Shown piece after piece: positions 1 through 8,495 of a stretch of DNA of 49,448 nt. Each line of letters starts with the position of its first letter. The stretch's first letter is position 1. The DNA is from an uncultured Bacteroidia bacterium. GTDB taxonomy: Bacteria; Bacteroidota; Bacteroidia; Bacteroidales; UBA932. Below the pieces are notes generated by a model. The model saw nothing but the letters and a program-made list of their open reading frames with translations, made no database searches and was not told the origin of the DNA. The stretch spans positions 1 through 49,448 of the forward strand of contig CACWOZ010000013.1 of NCBI GenBank assembly GCA_902762655.1. The letters run 5' to 3'. Made by a program: the position numbers and the translations under genes.

Positions 1-1
1 T

Positions 2-722
2 AGGGACGACAAGCCGTACCAGCGCCTTTCCGACCATATCGGACTGCTACCGGTGGTGATGGTCTCTCCCACCGATGTCGCAATGGTGAGCGAGACGGGG
101 GAGGAACGCCGCAAGTTTTCGAACGCTGTGCTGTCGCAGATGAGCGCGGAATACCTGAACGCCGTGCAGAACTATACCCGCCTGCTTACCCAGCGCAATG
201 CCATGCTCAAGAACGGGCAGGTGGATTTCCAGTTGATGGAAGTAATCGATTCGCAGATGGAGGCTTTTGCGACCCCGGTGTTCGAGATGCGCAGGAGGCT
301 CGCCGCAGATCTGTCTCCGCTCGTGCAGGAGTATTACGCTGGTATTTCCGGGGGGAGAGAGAGCGTCGGCATCACCTACCGTTCAGACCTCGAGCGCGGA
401 AGCCTCACGGAACTGTTCGCATCCCGTCGGGAAAAGGATGCCGTGCTGAAGTTCACCACCGCAGGCGTTCAGAGGGACGATTTTATCTTTGAGATGGACG
501 GCCGCCCCATCCGCCGCTGCGGCTCCCAGGGCCAGCAGAAATCCTTCCTGGTATCCTTGAAATTCGCACAGTACAGCCTCATGAAAGAGCGCGCCGGCTA
601 TGCTCGGGCAGATATTCCTGTCGGACAGCAACAAGGTGCGCCTGAGCGGAATAGTTGACGGCATCACGTCGGAAAGGACCTACTACGAGGCGAAAGGAGG
701 CGTCTTCACCCGCAATGAGTAA
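2..722 (+). pseudogene. recF: RecF, 3' part, apparently disrupted by an internal deletion
   Basis: RecF is the SMC-like ATPase that helps load RecA at gaps. The window opens inside the gene. The first frame reads normally through the motif SQGQQKSFLVSLKFAQ (ABC signature region) to GYA at about 604. The rest of that frame, to a stop at 658, does not resemble RecF. From 606 the +1 frame resumes a typical RecF C-terminus (GQIFLSDSNK...) and ends at TAA 720-722. The stretch that normally lies between, PxLLLDDxFDKLD and about 15 more residues, is missing. This is the Walker B/D-loop, so about 30 codons plus a frame change appear lost. Either the gene is broken or the assembly is wrong here. Identification as RecF is secure; the inactivation is inferred. 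Confidence 0.85.
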
Positions 723-1041
723 CCGTATCGCGCGCAAGGAAGCCATCCCATTGCTGGAGGCCTTCAAGCAGATGTTCGCTGAAAGCGGAGCCCGTAACAG
801 CCACAACACCCAGCGCATCTTCATGGCATGGAACGAAGTTTCCGGCGCGGCGCAGTATACGATCAAGCGTTTCTTCAGAGACGGTAAACTCTACATTACC
901 CTCTCATCGTCCGTTGTCTGCAGCCAGCTTTCAATGCAGAAGGATGTCCTGCTCAAGAAGGTAAATGCCGCCGTAGCTGGTGATGAACTATATATAGGAC
1001 AGGAAAAAGAAGGGCCGGTTAAAGAATTGATACTGAAATGA
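715..1041 (+). CDS. DUF721 / DciA-like protein
   Basis: A 108-residue protein of the DUF721 family, whose best known member DciA assists loading of the replicative helicase. The sequence has the expected small basic N-terminus, then a mixed alpha/beta core with W-x-E-V (residues near 43) and KLYITLSSSVVCSQL. I chose the ATG at 715 because it overlaps the recF stop (ATGAGTAA) and removes 20 unlikely leader residues. Its own TGA overlaps the next start (ATGA at 1038). RecF and DUF721 are common neighbours, which supports a replication/repair role, but the DciA function is by family only. Confidence 0.8.
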   Translation: MSNRIARKEAIPLLEAFKQMFAESGARNSHNTQRIFMAWNEVSGAAQYTIKRFFRDGKLYITLSSSVVCSQLSMQKDVLLKKVNAAVAGDELYIGQEKEGPVKELILK

Positions 1042-2069
1042 AATTCGTTATAGATCAGGCGATACCCTTCATCAAGGGCGTGTTCGAACCTTATGCCGAA
1101 ACCATTTACAAAGATGGCATGGCCATCTGCAGGGACGACCTGCTCGATGCCGATGCTCTCATCATACGCACCAGGACCCGTTGCAATGAGGCGCTGCTCT
1201 CGGGCACATCGGTGAAAATCATTTCCACCGCCGCAATCGGCATGGACCACATAGACATTCCTTATTGCAACGAAAATGGAATCTTCTTCCAGAACGCTCC
1301 AGGAAGCAACTCCGGCGGCGTCATGAATTATATCTTCTCCGCTCTCTACGGCGCGGCCAGCCGCGAAAGGATTCCCCTTACCGGAGCGACCTTCGGAATT
1401 ATCGGAGCCGGGCATGTAGGGGCGAGAGTCGAGAGCATGGCCCGTGCCCTGGGTTTCAAGGTGCTGTTGAACGATCCTCCCCGCGAGATTGAGGAGGGGC
1501 CTAACCAGTTCGTGAGTCTGGATTATCTCCTCGAGAAGTCGGACATAGTGTCGATGAGCATGCCGCTCACCCCTGCCACACACAAGATGGCGGATGGAGC
1601 CTTCTTCGACAAGATGAAGTTTGGAGCCATCTTCATCAACACTGCACGCGGAGAAGTGGTGGATGACGATGCGCTCATGGCCGCCTTTTCCAAACTCGGC
1701 CCCGTCATCATAGATACCTGGAACAACGAACCGGACGTGAATCTGGAACTGATTTCCAAGGCGACCATCGCCACTCCGCATATCGCGGGATATTCCTATC
1801 AGGGCAAGCAGAGGGCAACCGCGGCTGCAGTCCGTTCGGTGGCGCGCTACTTCAAGATCGAACCGCTCTACGAGTTCTTTCCCAAGACTGAACTCGAAGA
1901 ACTTGAGGCGGTCAAGCTCGACCTGGCCGGCCTGACGCAGGGGGAGATAACCTCAGTATTCCAGTACAACTACCCCATATTCACCGATGACTTCATGTTC
2001 CGCGTGAATCCCGGAAAGTTCGATGAACTGCGCCGTCTGTACCGTTACAGGCGGGAGTTCTATGTTTAG
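1038..2069 (+). CDS. pdxB: Erythronate-4-phosphate dehydrogenase
   Basis: PdxB oxidises 4-phospho-erythronate in the DXP-independent pyridoxal phosphate pathway. The 343-residue protein has the D-2-hydroxyacid dehydrogenase fold: an N-terminal catalytic part with IIRTRT and AAIGMDHID, a Rossmann motif GIIGAGHVG at residues 120-128, the conserved NTARGEVVDDDAL (Arg) and NEPD (Glu), and the catalytic His in ATPHIAGYS. The PdxB-type C-terminal dimerisation tail is present and the length matches the family. It starts inside the stop of the DUF721 gene, so the two are probably translationally coupled. PdxB is separated from PGDH-type relatives by the IPYCNENGI and PGSNSGGV context and by the tail. 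Confidence 0.92.
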   Translation: MKFVIDQAIPFIKGVFEPYAETIYKDGMAICRDDLLDADALIIRTRTRCNEALLSGTSVKIISTAAIGMDHIDIPYCNENGIFFQNAPGSNSGGVMNYIFSALYGAASRERIPLTGATFGIIGAGHVGARVESMARALGFKVLLNDPPREIEEGPNQFVSLDYLLEKSDIVSMSMPLTPATHKMADGAFFDKMKFGAIFINTARGEVVDDDALMAAFSKLGPVIIDTWNNEPDVNLELISKATIATPHIAGYSYQGKQRATAAAVRSVARYFKIEPLYEFFPKTELEELEAVKLDLAGLTQGEITSVFQYNYPIFTDDFMFRVNPGKFDELRRLYRYRREFYV

Positions 2070-2090
2070 ATTACCGATAACACTGACTAT

Positions 2091-3524
2091 ATGACCACAG
2101 AACAACAGATGAAATACTTCAGGGAGGGTTTTCCCTGGATGAAGATAGAAGCTCCCGCTACGCCCGGGAATGGGATCGAGGTGCTGGATACAGCCGCCCA
2201 GGATGCCTGCATCGCTTATTCCGAAGTTGCCAAGGTGGCCGGGCGCGTGAAGTTCGTGCCCGCCTCCGGAGCCGCTTCCCGCATGTTCAAGGACATTTTT
2301 GCGGGGATGGAAAAGCCGAACGATTCCGTACGCAGGCTGACGGAGAACATACGCAAGTTCGCATTTTATGATGAAGCGGTTTTCGGGGCTCCGGATTCTT
2401 CTTCCGATGCTGACTGTTCCCATACAGCCTCTGCATTGCTGACGGATGCCGGGCTAGGCTACGGCAGCAAGCCAAAAGGCGTGCTCAAGTTTCACCGCTA
2501 TGCTTCCGAAGTGCGCACGGCCCTTGCCGAACATCTGGTGGAAGGGCAGGAATACATGCGCAATTCCGACGGCAGCGTGAACCTTGTGATTACCATTTCC
2601 CCGGAACACAGGGTTTTGTTCGAGGCCGCCCTCGCCGAGGTGAAAGATGATTTTGAGAAACGCTACGGGGTGCGTTACAACATCCGTTTTACGTATCAGT
2701 CGAAGGATACGGACACCATCGCGGTCACGCCTGCGAACGAACCATTCCTCTGCGATGACGGAACCGTGTTGAGGCGTCCTGCGGGGCACGGTGCGCTCAT
2801 ATATAATCTAAATGAGGTAGAGGAAGAACTGGTGTCGGTGAAGAACATAGACAACGTCGCAGTGGAGGACTATCTCCCTGTCACCGCCCGCTACAAGAAA
2901 GTGCTGATGGGCAGGGCATTGCAGTTGCGCGATACAATCTTTGCGTACCTGAACGCCCTGGATTCCGCATCTGCCGGAGAGGCTCTCCGCCTTTGCAAAG
3001 AGGAAATCGTCCCTTTCCTGCACGATGTCCTTTGTATAAAACTCCCTTCTGTTCCGGATGCGGAACTGCCTGCTCTTGTGATGGCGAAGCTGAACCGGCC
3101 GGTGCGCGTATGCGGCATGGTCAGGAACCAGGGCGAGCCCGGAGGCGGCCCCTTCGTAATCCGGGGCAATGACGGCAGCACATCGCTGCAGATTCTCGAG
3201 AGCGTGCAGATCAACCCTTCGGATCCTTCCGCGGTCGCTGCTCTCAAGGGCGCCACGCACTTCAATCCTGTCGACCTGGTGTGCTGCCTGCGCGACTATA
3301 AGGGGCGCAAGTTCAATCTTCCGGATTATGTTGATGCAGATGCCGGGTTCATCTCCTCGAAGAGCTTCCAGGGCAGGGAATTGAGGGCGCTGGAGTTGCC
3401 GGGTTTGTGGAATGGTTCGATGAGTGACTGGAATACGCTGTTCGTTGAGGTGCCGCTGGAGACTTTCAATCCTGTCAAGGTCGTGCTCGATTTGCTCAGG
3501 CCTGCACATCAGTGTTGGAAATAA
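2091..3524 (+). CDS. DUF4301 family protein
   Basis: A 477-residue soluble protein recognised as DUF4301, a Bacteroidota family of unknown biochemical function. Visible conserved blocks include VPASGAASRMFKDI near residue 57, a signature resembling nucleotidyltransferase/sugar-phosphate loops, then KFHRY, FTYQSKDTDTIAV and RPAGHGALIYNLNE. No signal peptide or membrane segment is seen. It follows pdxB by 21 bp and probably shares its transcript. A pdxB-DUF4301 pairing is familiar in this phylum. The resemblance of the Gly-rich blocks to nucleotidyltransferases is only suggestive, so I assign no reaction. Confidence 0.85.
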   Translation: MTTEQQMKYFREGFPWMKIEAPATPGNGIEVLDTAAQDACIAYSEVAKVAGRVKFVPASGAASRMFKDIFAGMEKPNDSVRRLTENIRKFAFYDEAVFGAPDSSSDADCSHTASALLTDAGLGYGSKPKGVLKFHRYASEVRTALAEHLVEGQEYMRNSDGSVNLVITISPEHRVLFEAALAEVKDDFEKRYGVRYNIRFTYQSKDTDTIAVTPANEPFLCDDGTVLRRPAGHGALIYNLNEVEEELVSVKNIDNVAVEDYLPVTARYKKVLMGRALQLRDTIFAYLNALDSASAGEALRLCKEEIVPFLHDVLCIKLPSVPDAELPALVMAKLNRPVRVCGMVRNQGEPGGGPFVIRGNDGSTSLQILESVQINPSDPSAVAALKGATHFNPVDLVCCLRDYKGRKFNLPDYVDADAGFISSKSFQGRELRALELPGLWNGSMSDWNTLFVEVPLETFNPVKVVLDLLRPAHQCWK

Positions 3525-3545
3525 ATTTGAATTTTTGTATTTTTG
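3515..3545 (+). promoter_or_regulatory. Bacteroidota-type promoter for the TPR/YebC genes
   Basis: A -33 TTG at 3515-3517 is followed after 20 bp by TATTTTTG (3538-3545), an exact fit to the TAnnTTTG -7 element. It lies in and just after the end of the DUF4301 gene and 34 bp before the ATG of the TPR gene. Confidence 0.6.
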
Positions 3546-3578
3546 CGGGCTATTAAGAAAATACAAACAAATTACAAT

Positions 3579-4253
3579 ATGGCTACTAAGAGCAAAAGCA
3601 AGGAAGAAGTTCGTCAGGAGCAGGTTGAAACCGGCCTTTCCAAGTTCGAACAGTTTTACGAGAATTACAAGAATATCATCTGGGGTGTACTGATCGCCGT
3701 CATAGTGATCTGGTTGGCTGTCCTCGGCTACCAGAGGTACATCTACCAGCCCAAGTGCGCCGAAGCACAGGAGCAGGCATTCCCCGCAGAGAACAACTTC
3801 CAGCAGGGCAACTACGAAATCGCCCTCAATGGAGACGGCAACGTCCTCGGATTCGCCGAGATTATCGACAACTACGGCACCAAGGCCGGCAAGGCAGTCT
3901 ATCTCTATGCCGGAATCTGCGAACTCCAGCTTGGAAACTTCCAGAATGCTATTTCCTATCTCAAGAAATACAATGGCAAGGAAGACATCCTCAAGGCCCG
4001 TGCCCTCGCATGCGAAGGTGACGCCTACGTCGGACTCGAGGATTACAAGGCAGCGGTTTCCGCTTACAAGAAGGCTGTCGCTGTCGCCGACAACACCTAT
4101 GCCGCTGCATATCTCGTGAAGGAAGGCCTTGCACTCGAACAGCTCGGTGACAAGGCTGCCGCCCTCGACTGCTACAAGACTGTCAAGGAGAATTATCCTC
4201 AGAGCATCGAAGCTTACGACATTGACCGTTACATCGCAGCAGTGGAGGAGTAA
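3579..4253 (+). CDS. Membrane-anchored tetratricopeptide repeat protein
   Basis: A 224-residue protein with a charged cytoplasmic N-terminus, one transmembrane segment at about residues 33-52 (IIWGVLIAVIVIWLAVLGY), and a periplasmic part made of TPR-like helical pairs such as AVYLYAGICELQLGNFQNAI and ALACEGDAYVGLEDYKAAV. The layout resembles the YfgM/BamB-accessory type of TPR protein, but the partner is unknown. I prefer ATG 3579 over the in-frame TTG at 3543, which lies inside the promoter. YebC follows within 4 bp, so the pair is an operon. Confidence 0.8.
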   Translation: MATKSKSKEEVRQEQVETGLSKFEQFYENYKNIIWGVLIAVIVIWLAVLGYQRYIYQPKCAEAQEQAFPAENNFQQGNYEIALNGDGNVLGFAEIIDNYGTKAGKAVYLYAGICELQLGNFQNAISYLKKYNGKEDILKARALACEGDAYVGLEDYKAAVSAYKKAVAVADNTYAAAYLVKEGLALEQLGDKAAALDCYKTVKENYPQSIEAYDIDRYIAAVEE

Positions 4254-4256
4254 GTC

Positions 4257-5009
4257 ATGGGAAGAGCATTTGAATTCCGCAAAGAGCGCAAGCTGAAGCG
4301 TTGGGGGCACATGGCCCGCACCTTCACCAAACTTGGAAAGGAAATTACCATCGCAGTCAAGCAGGGCGGCCCCGACGTTACCGGTAACCCGCGTCTGCGC
4401 GCCCTCATGGCAGAAGCCCGTTCCGAGCAGATGCCCAAAGAGAACATCGAGCGTGCCATCAAGAAGGCAACCGAGAGCAAACAGGGTGATTTCAAGGAGG
4501 TTATCTACGAAGGCTACGGCCCCTTCGGCATTGCCTATCTCGTAGAGACCGCTACCGACAACACTACCCGTACCGTCGCAAACGTCCGCAGTTACTTCAA
4601 CAAATGTGGAGGCACCCTCGGCACCAGCGGCAGTGTGGCTTTCATGTTCGACCACAAGTGCGTTTTCCGCATCAAGGAGAAAGAAGGACTCGATATCGAA
4701 GAGCTCGAACTCGAACTTATCGACTACGGTGCAGAAGAAGTTTTTGAAGAGACCGTGGTTGACAAGGACGACAACGAGAGCAAGGAAGTCGTAATCTACG
4801 GCGACTACGCTTCTTACGGCACTATCCAGAAGTTCATCGAGGACAATGGTTACGAACTCGTATCCGGCGGTTTCGAGCGCATCCCTACCACCGAACTCAA
4901 GGAGGTCACTCCCGAGCAGCGTGCCACCCTCGAGAAACTCATCGGTCTTCTGGAAGATGACGAAGACGTTACCAACGTCTACACAACCATGAAGCCTGCA
5001 GAAGAGTAG
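4257..5009 (+). CDS. YebC/PmpR family protein
   Basis: YebC-family proteins act as transcriptional regulators or, in recent work on the family, as ribosome-associated factors that relieve stalling. The 250-residue protein has the family pattern: GRAFEFRKERKLKRW at the start, FTKLGKEITIAVKQGG, NPRLRALMAEAR, MPKENIERAIKKAT, YEGYGPFGIAYLVET and a C-terminal acidic domain. The length is normal. It starts 3 bp after the TPR gene. A 16-bp perfect palindrome lies 21 bp downstream and may end the transcript. Which of the two proposed roles applies cannot be read from sequence. Confidence 0.93.
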   Translation: MGRAFEFRKERKLKRWGHMARTFTKLGKEITIAVKQGGPDVTGNPRLRALMAEARSEQMPKENIERAIKKATESKQGDFKEVIYEGYGPFGIAYLVETATDNTTRTVANVRSYFNKCGGTLGTSGSVAFMFDHKCVFRIKEKEGLDIEELELELIDYGAEEVFEETVVDKDDNESKEVVIYGDYASYGTIQKFIEDNGYELVSGGFERIPTTELKEVTPEQRATLEKLIGLLEDDEDVTNVYTTMKPAEE

Positions 5010-5029
5010 GCCTCTCGCATAATACTATA

Positions 5030-5160
5030 GTATCGGTATGCAAAAAAGCCTGTTTTGCATACCGATACTTGCTTTTACGGCTGTTTGTATGCAAAAGTGG
5101 CGATTCTGCATACATCTCCCTTTAAATTGGCGGGTTTGTATGCAAAAGTGGCGATTTTGC
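5030..5160. repeat. Three related palindromes downstream of yebC
   Basis: Positions 5030-5068 form a perfect 16-bp inverted repeat (GTATCGGTATGCAAAA and its complement) with a 7-base loop AAGCCTG. Two further copies share a GCAAAA-N7-TTyTGC core with loop GTGGCGA: one at 5091-5109, extended by GTATGCA/TGCATAC, and one at 5142-5160. The last two also share the direct repeat GTTTGTATGCAAAAGTGGCG. A fourth relative lies at 8496-8526. They look like REP-type elements; the first could also act as a terminator, although its T-tract is weak. Confidence 0.75.
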
Positions 5161-5173
5161 GAACGGAATTAAT

Positions 5174-5181
5174 TATATTTG
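5174..5181 (+). promoter_or_regulatory. -7 element before the symporter gene
   Basis: TATATTTG is an exact TAnnTTTG match 18 bp before the ATG. No well-spaced -33 element is obvious, because upstream of it lie the palindromes. The implied 5' leader is only about 12 bases. Confidence 0.5.
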
Positions 5182-5199
5182 TGCTGAAACTGGTAATCA

Positions 5200-6333
5200 A
5201 TGCCCCGCGTTCTAATTGCAATTGTACTCGGCGTGTTACTGGGGCTTTTCGTACCTGACTGGTTCACGCGCATTTTCCTGACATTCAACGGCATATTCTC
5301 ACAGTTGCTGGGCTTTATGATTCCTCTGATCATTGTTGGCCTGGTGACAGCGGCCATCGGCGATCTTGGGCACGGCGCAGGAAAGATGCTGCTTGTGACG
5401 GTATTGATAGCCTATCTCGACACGGTGATAGTCGCTCTTGGCGGCTTCGGGGTGGGGAGCGCGTTCTTTCCCGGAATCGTATCGAAGGTGGGCAGCGCAG
5501 CAGATCTCACGGAAGCTGCAACCCTCAGCCCCTATTTCTCCATTACCATTCCCGCGATGTTCGATGTTATGACCGCTCTGGTATTCGCTTTTATCATGGG
5601 CCTGTGCATCGCCAACGCGGAGATGCCGGTTATGAAATCGTTCTTTGCGGAATTCAAGACTTTTGTCGCACGGGTGATAGCGAAACTCATCATTCCTCTT
5701 CTTCCTATTTATATATTCGGCATCTTCCTGGATATGACCGCCACGGGCAAGGTGTTCAGCGTACTGAAGGTGTTCGCACTGATTATAGTCGTCATCTTCG
5801 CCCTTCATATCCTCGTGCTCATCTATGAGTTCGTAGTGGCCGGCCTATTTACCAAGAGAAATCCTTTCAAACTCCTGTGGAACATGCTTCCTGCCTACTT
5901 CACGGCACTGGGAACGTCAAGTTCCGCCGCGACCATCCCGGTTACGCTTAAGCAGTGCGAAGCCAACGGAGTAAAGGAAGATGTGGCCGGATTTACGGTG
6001 CCCCTTTGCGCGACAATCCATATGCCTGGAAGCGCCATGAAGATTACATGCTGCGCCATCGCTGTGTGCCTGATGGCCGGAATGCCCGTAGAGTTCGGGA
6101 AGTTCCTGGAATTCATACTGATGCTCGGAATCATGATGGTAGCAGCGCCGGGTGTGCCCGGGGGAGCGATCATGGCAGCGCTTGCGCCTCTCTCTTCCAT
6201 CTTGGGCTTTGATGCTGAACAGCAGGCACTTATGATTGCACTATATATCGCCATGGACAGTTTCGGCACAGCCTGCAACGTTACTGGCGACGGCGCCATC
6301 GCGCTGATTATCCAGCGTCTCTTCAAGAAATAG
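5200..6333 (+). CDS. Sodium:dicarboxylate (DAACS-type) symporter
   Basis: A 377-residue polytopic membrane protein of the glutamate/dicarboxylate:cation symporter family, which imports acidic amino acids or C4-dicarboxylates with Na+ or H+. It shows about eight hydrophobic segments, the serine-rich re-entrant hairpin GTSSSAATIPVTL, the second hairpin region around APGVPGGAIMAAL and the substrate/cation-site motif NVTGDGAIA near the C-terminus. It is somewhat shorter than the usual 400-440 residues, mainly at the N-terminus, which begins directly with a membrane helix. Substrate cannot be told. It appears monocistronic. Confidence 0.88.
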   Translation: MPRVLIAIVLGVLLGLFVPDWFTRIFLTFNGIFSQLLGFMIPLIIVGLVTAAIGDLGHGAGKMLLVTVLIAYLDTVIVALGGFGVGSAFFPGIVSKVGSAADLTEAATLSPYFSITIPAMFDVMTALVFAFIMGLCIANAEMPVMKSFFAEFKTFVARVIAKLIIPLLPIYIFGIFLDMTATGKVFSVLKVFALIIVVIFALHILVLIYEFVVAGLFTKRNPFKLLWNMLPAYFTALGTSSSAATIPVTLKQCEANGVKEDVAGFTVPLCATIHMPGSAMKITCCAIAVCLMAGMPVEFGKFLEFILMLGIMMVAAPGVPGGAIMAALAPLSSILGFDAEQQALMIALYIAMDSFGTACNVTGDGAIALIIQRLFKK

Positions 6334-6346
6334 CGCAGCACTTAAG

Positions 6347-6398
6347 TTATTATAAAATGCAAAAAAGTTTGCAATAATAAAAATATTGTCTATCTTTG
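6347..6398 (+). promoter_or_regulatory. Promoter with overlapping palindromic operator for the ABC operon
   Basis: TTTG at 6368-6371 and TATCTTTG at 6391-6398 with a 19-bp spacer make an excellent Bacteroidota promoter. An interrupted palindrome overlaps the -33 box: TTATTAT at 6347-6353 with ATAATAA at 6374-6380, plus inner GCAAA/TTTGC. The last gene of the operon encodes a GntR/YtrA-type repressor, so this palindrome is a candidate autoregulatory operator (inferred). Confidence 0.6.
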
Positions 6399-6423
6399 CA
6401 GTGTACTATTAAACTAATACACT

Positions 6424-7254
6424 ATGATAAAGATAGGCAATATTGATTTCAGTTACGGTAACGTTCCGTGCCTGGAGAAGATTTCCCTCAATCTCGAGGA
6501 GGGAAAAATCTACGGCCTTCTCGGAGAGAACGGAGTAGGGAAGACCACGCTCCTGACTCTTCTTTGCGGGCTCAAGAAAGTGCAGTCCGGCAGCATCGAT
6601 GTCGACGGATTCTCTCCTTACGACCGTGAACCGGATTTCCTGGCTTCGCAGTTCTACCTTCCGGATGAGGTTTCACCCGTCAATGCCAAGGCAGAGTCCT
6701 TTGCCGTGAACAGTGGCCAGTTCTGGCCAGGATTCTCGATAGATAAGTTCAACGAGATTATGAAGGTATTCGAGATGGATACCGAGCAGAAGATGAATGC
6801 GATGTCCGCCGGCCAACTCAAGAAGACCTGGATATCCTTCGCGCTGGCCTGCTCAACCAAATATCTCTTCCTCGATGAACCAACGAACGGACTGGACATT
6901 CCCTCAAAGGCACAGTTCCGCAAGGCCATCATGAGTTTCACCCGCGAGGATTCCACCATCGTGATCTCCACCCATCAGGTGAAGGATCTTGAGAATATCA
7001 TCGACCCTATCATCATTCTCGATAAGAGGGATGTACTCCTGAACGCGAGCGTGCAGGAGATAACAGAAAAATTCTATTTCGATTACGGAACCACCCTGAA
7101 TCCCGCCAGCCTGTACACAGAGCAACTGCCCGGTGGGTTCATCCAGGTTTATCCCAACGCTGCAGGCGAGGAAAGCAAGATCAATATCGAAGCTCTCTTC
7201 AACACTGTCCACAAGAACAAAGAAACCGTCAAAGCTATTTTCAGCCATGAGTAA
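6424..7254 (+). CDS. ABC transporter ATP-binding protein
   Basis: A 276-residue ATPase of the multidrug/antibiotic-export ABC type. Walker A GENGVGKTTLL lies at about residues 35-45, the signature SAGQLKKTW at about 129, Walker B YLFLDEPTNGLD at about 147, and the switch His in ISTHQVKDLE. The signature is SAGQ rather than canonical LSGGQ, as is common in this subgroup. The C-terminal 60 residues are a non-ATPase tail. It overlaps the permease gene by 8 bp (ATGAGTAA). Context (permease plus YtrA-type regulator) suggests a regulated exporter or stress transporter; substrate unknown. Confidence 0.9.
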   Translation: MIKIGNIDFSYGNVPCLEKISLNLEEGKIYGLLGENGVGKTTLLTLLCGLKKVQSGSIDVDGFSPYDREPDFLASQFYLPDEVSPVNAKAESFAVNSGQFWPGFSIDKFNEIMKVFEMDTEQKMNAMSAGQLKKTWISFALACSTKYLFLDEPTNGLDIPSKAQFRKAIMSFTREDSTIVISTHQVKDLENIIDPIIILDKRDVLLNASVQEITEKFYFDYGTTLNPASLYTEQLPGGFIQVYPNAAGEESKINIEALFNTVHKNKETVKAIFSHE

Positions 7255-8044
7255 GATATTTAATTTCAAAAGGTTCGGGAAATATTTCCGCTACGATATA
7301 GTGTCCGCATGGCAGAATGCGGGTGTAACCTTGCTTGCTATTGCGGCCATGCCGTTGTGGATCTTTGCAATACAGCAACTATTCTCAATCGTTTTTGCCG
7401 GAGAATTCGCTGCCATGCCCATGGGGCTGACCGTCACGACCTACATTCTTTCGTTTTTATTCGCCATCATCTTCTTCCCTGTGCAGCATTACGGCCGCCT
7501 GACCGACAAGAAGGCCGGTTCCGACTGGCTGCTGATTCCCGCCTCGCGATTCGAGAAGTTCCTCTCGATGCTGCTTCTGCTCTGCGTCATAGTCCCCGTC
7601 GTGTGGCTTGCAGTTATCGCCGCATGCGATGGCGCCCTGTATCTGATTTTCGGTACTTATCCGGAAATGGGCATCAAAACCATTACCAGCGGCCTTGGAG
7701 CAGTGCTTGCGGAGTTCCATTCCGAGAATATCGACTTTGCCGTCTCCGGGCCCTATGCCACTTATCTGAGTTGGTGCGCCAATATCCTGACTTTCGCTCT
7801 CGGAGCCATACTGTTCCGCAAGAACAAGGTAGTCCTTACCTTCCTCTGCATGATGGGCATAGGCCTTTTCATTACTATCTGCGCCGGAATCGCCTTCGGC
7901 GGAGATGTGAATATTTCCCCGGAAGATATCAACGAGGACAGACTGATGCGTTTGCTCAATATGGCACTTTATATCCTCTATGTGGTGGAATTCGCCCTGC
8001 TCGACCTCGGAATCTTCTTCAGGATCAAGTCTTTAAAGCATTAA
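7247..8044 (+). CDS. ABC transporter permease-like membrane protein
   Basis: A 265-residue protein with about six hydrophobic segments, for example VTLLAIAAMPLWIFAIQQLF, TYILSFLFAIIFFPV and MLLLLCVIVPVVWLAVIAA. It contains the juxta-membrane sequence KKAGSDWLLIPASRFEKFLS, typical of Bacteroidota ABC-2-like permeases paired with YtrB-type ATPases. I start at ATG 7247, which overlaps the ATPase stop; an upstream in-frame start lies deep inside the ATPase gene and is rejected. GntR follows 4 bp after the stop. The partner of the ATPase is certain by context; the transported molecule is not. Confidence 0.82.
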   Translation: MSKIFNFKRFGKYFRYDIVSAWQNAGVTLLAIAAMPLWIFAIQQLFSIVFAGEFAAMPMGLTVTTYILSFLFAIIFFPVQHYGRLTDKKAGSDWLLIPASRFEKFLSMLLLLCVIVPVVWLAVIAACDGALYLIFGTYPEMGIKTITSGLGAVLAEFHSENIDFAVSGPYATYLSWCANILTFALGAILFRKNKVVLTFLCMMGIGLFITICAGIAFGGDVNISPEDINEDRLMRLLNMALYILYVVEFALLDLGIFFRIKSLKH

Positions 8045-8048
8045 AAAT

Positions 8049-8396
8049 ATGGAATTCGACAGCAACAGACCCATTTACCTGCAGATAGCGGACGTTATCT
8101 GCAACAGGATACTCCAGGGAGAGTTGAAGGCTGAGGACAGGATTCCGTCGGTGCGCGAGTATGGTGCTGAGATTGGGGTGAACCCCAACACCGTGGCCAG
8201 GACTTACGAGACTCTTACCGATAAGGGAGTAATATACAACAAGCGCGGGATTGGTTTTTTTGTGACTGAAAAAGCCGCACAGAACATACGCAAAGAGGCA
8301 AAAGAAAAATTTCTTAAAGAAGATTTGCCGAATTTTGCAAATAAGGCACGGCTTTTGGATATAGATAAGGAAGAAATAATAAGGTTACTATTCTAA
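8049..8396 (+). CDS. GntR family regulator, YtrA type
   Basis: A 115-residue regulator with an N-terminal winged helix (PIYLQIADVICNRILQGEL, then IPSVREYGAEIGVNPNTVARTYETL) and only a short C-terminal dimerisation helix, as in the YtrA subgroup. It is the third gene of the ABC operon and is expected to repress it. The palindrome over the -33 element at 6347-6380 is the likely binding site. Spacing to the permease is 4 bp. A rho-independent terminator follows at 8442. Confidence 0.9.
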   Translation: MEFDSNRPIYLQIADVICNRILQGELKAEDRIPSVREYGAEIGVNPNTVARTYETLTDKGVIYNKRGIGFFVTEKAAQNIRKEAKEKFLKEDLPNFANKARLLDIDKEEIIRLLF

Positions 8397-8441
8397 CAAG
8401 CCATAAACAGTTAAACTATTCGCGAACTATACTATGCTTTG

Positions 8442-8487
8442 CTCCCGTGCGTAAAATCCAGTGAATTACGCACGGGAGTCATTTTTT
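8442..8487 (+). terminator. Rho-independent terminator of the ABC/GntR operon
   Basis: A perfect 13-bp stem (CTCCCGTGCGTAA at 8442-8454 with its complement at 8466-8478) and an 11-base loop are followed by TCATTTTTT. Position just after the operon supports termination. Confidence 0.7.
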
Positions 8488-8495
8488 GAGGGGTG

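Noticed and set aside
2808-4655. 615-residue minus-strand open frame
   Set aside because: It lies antisense across three well-recognised genes (DUF4301, TPR, YebC); its product has Val/Gly/Leu-rich low complexity typical of reverse frames in GC-rich DNA.
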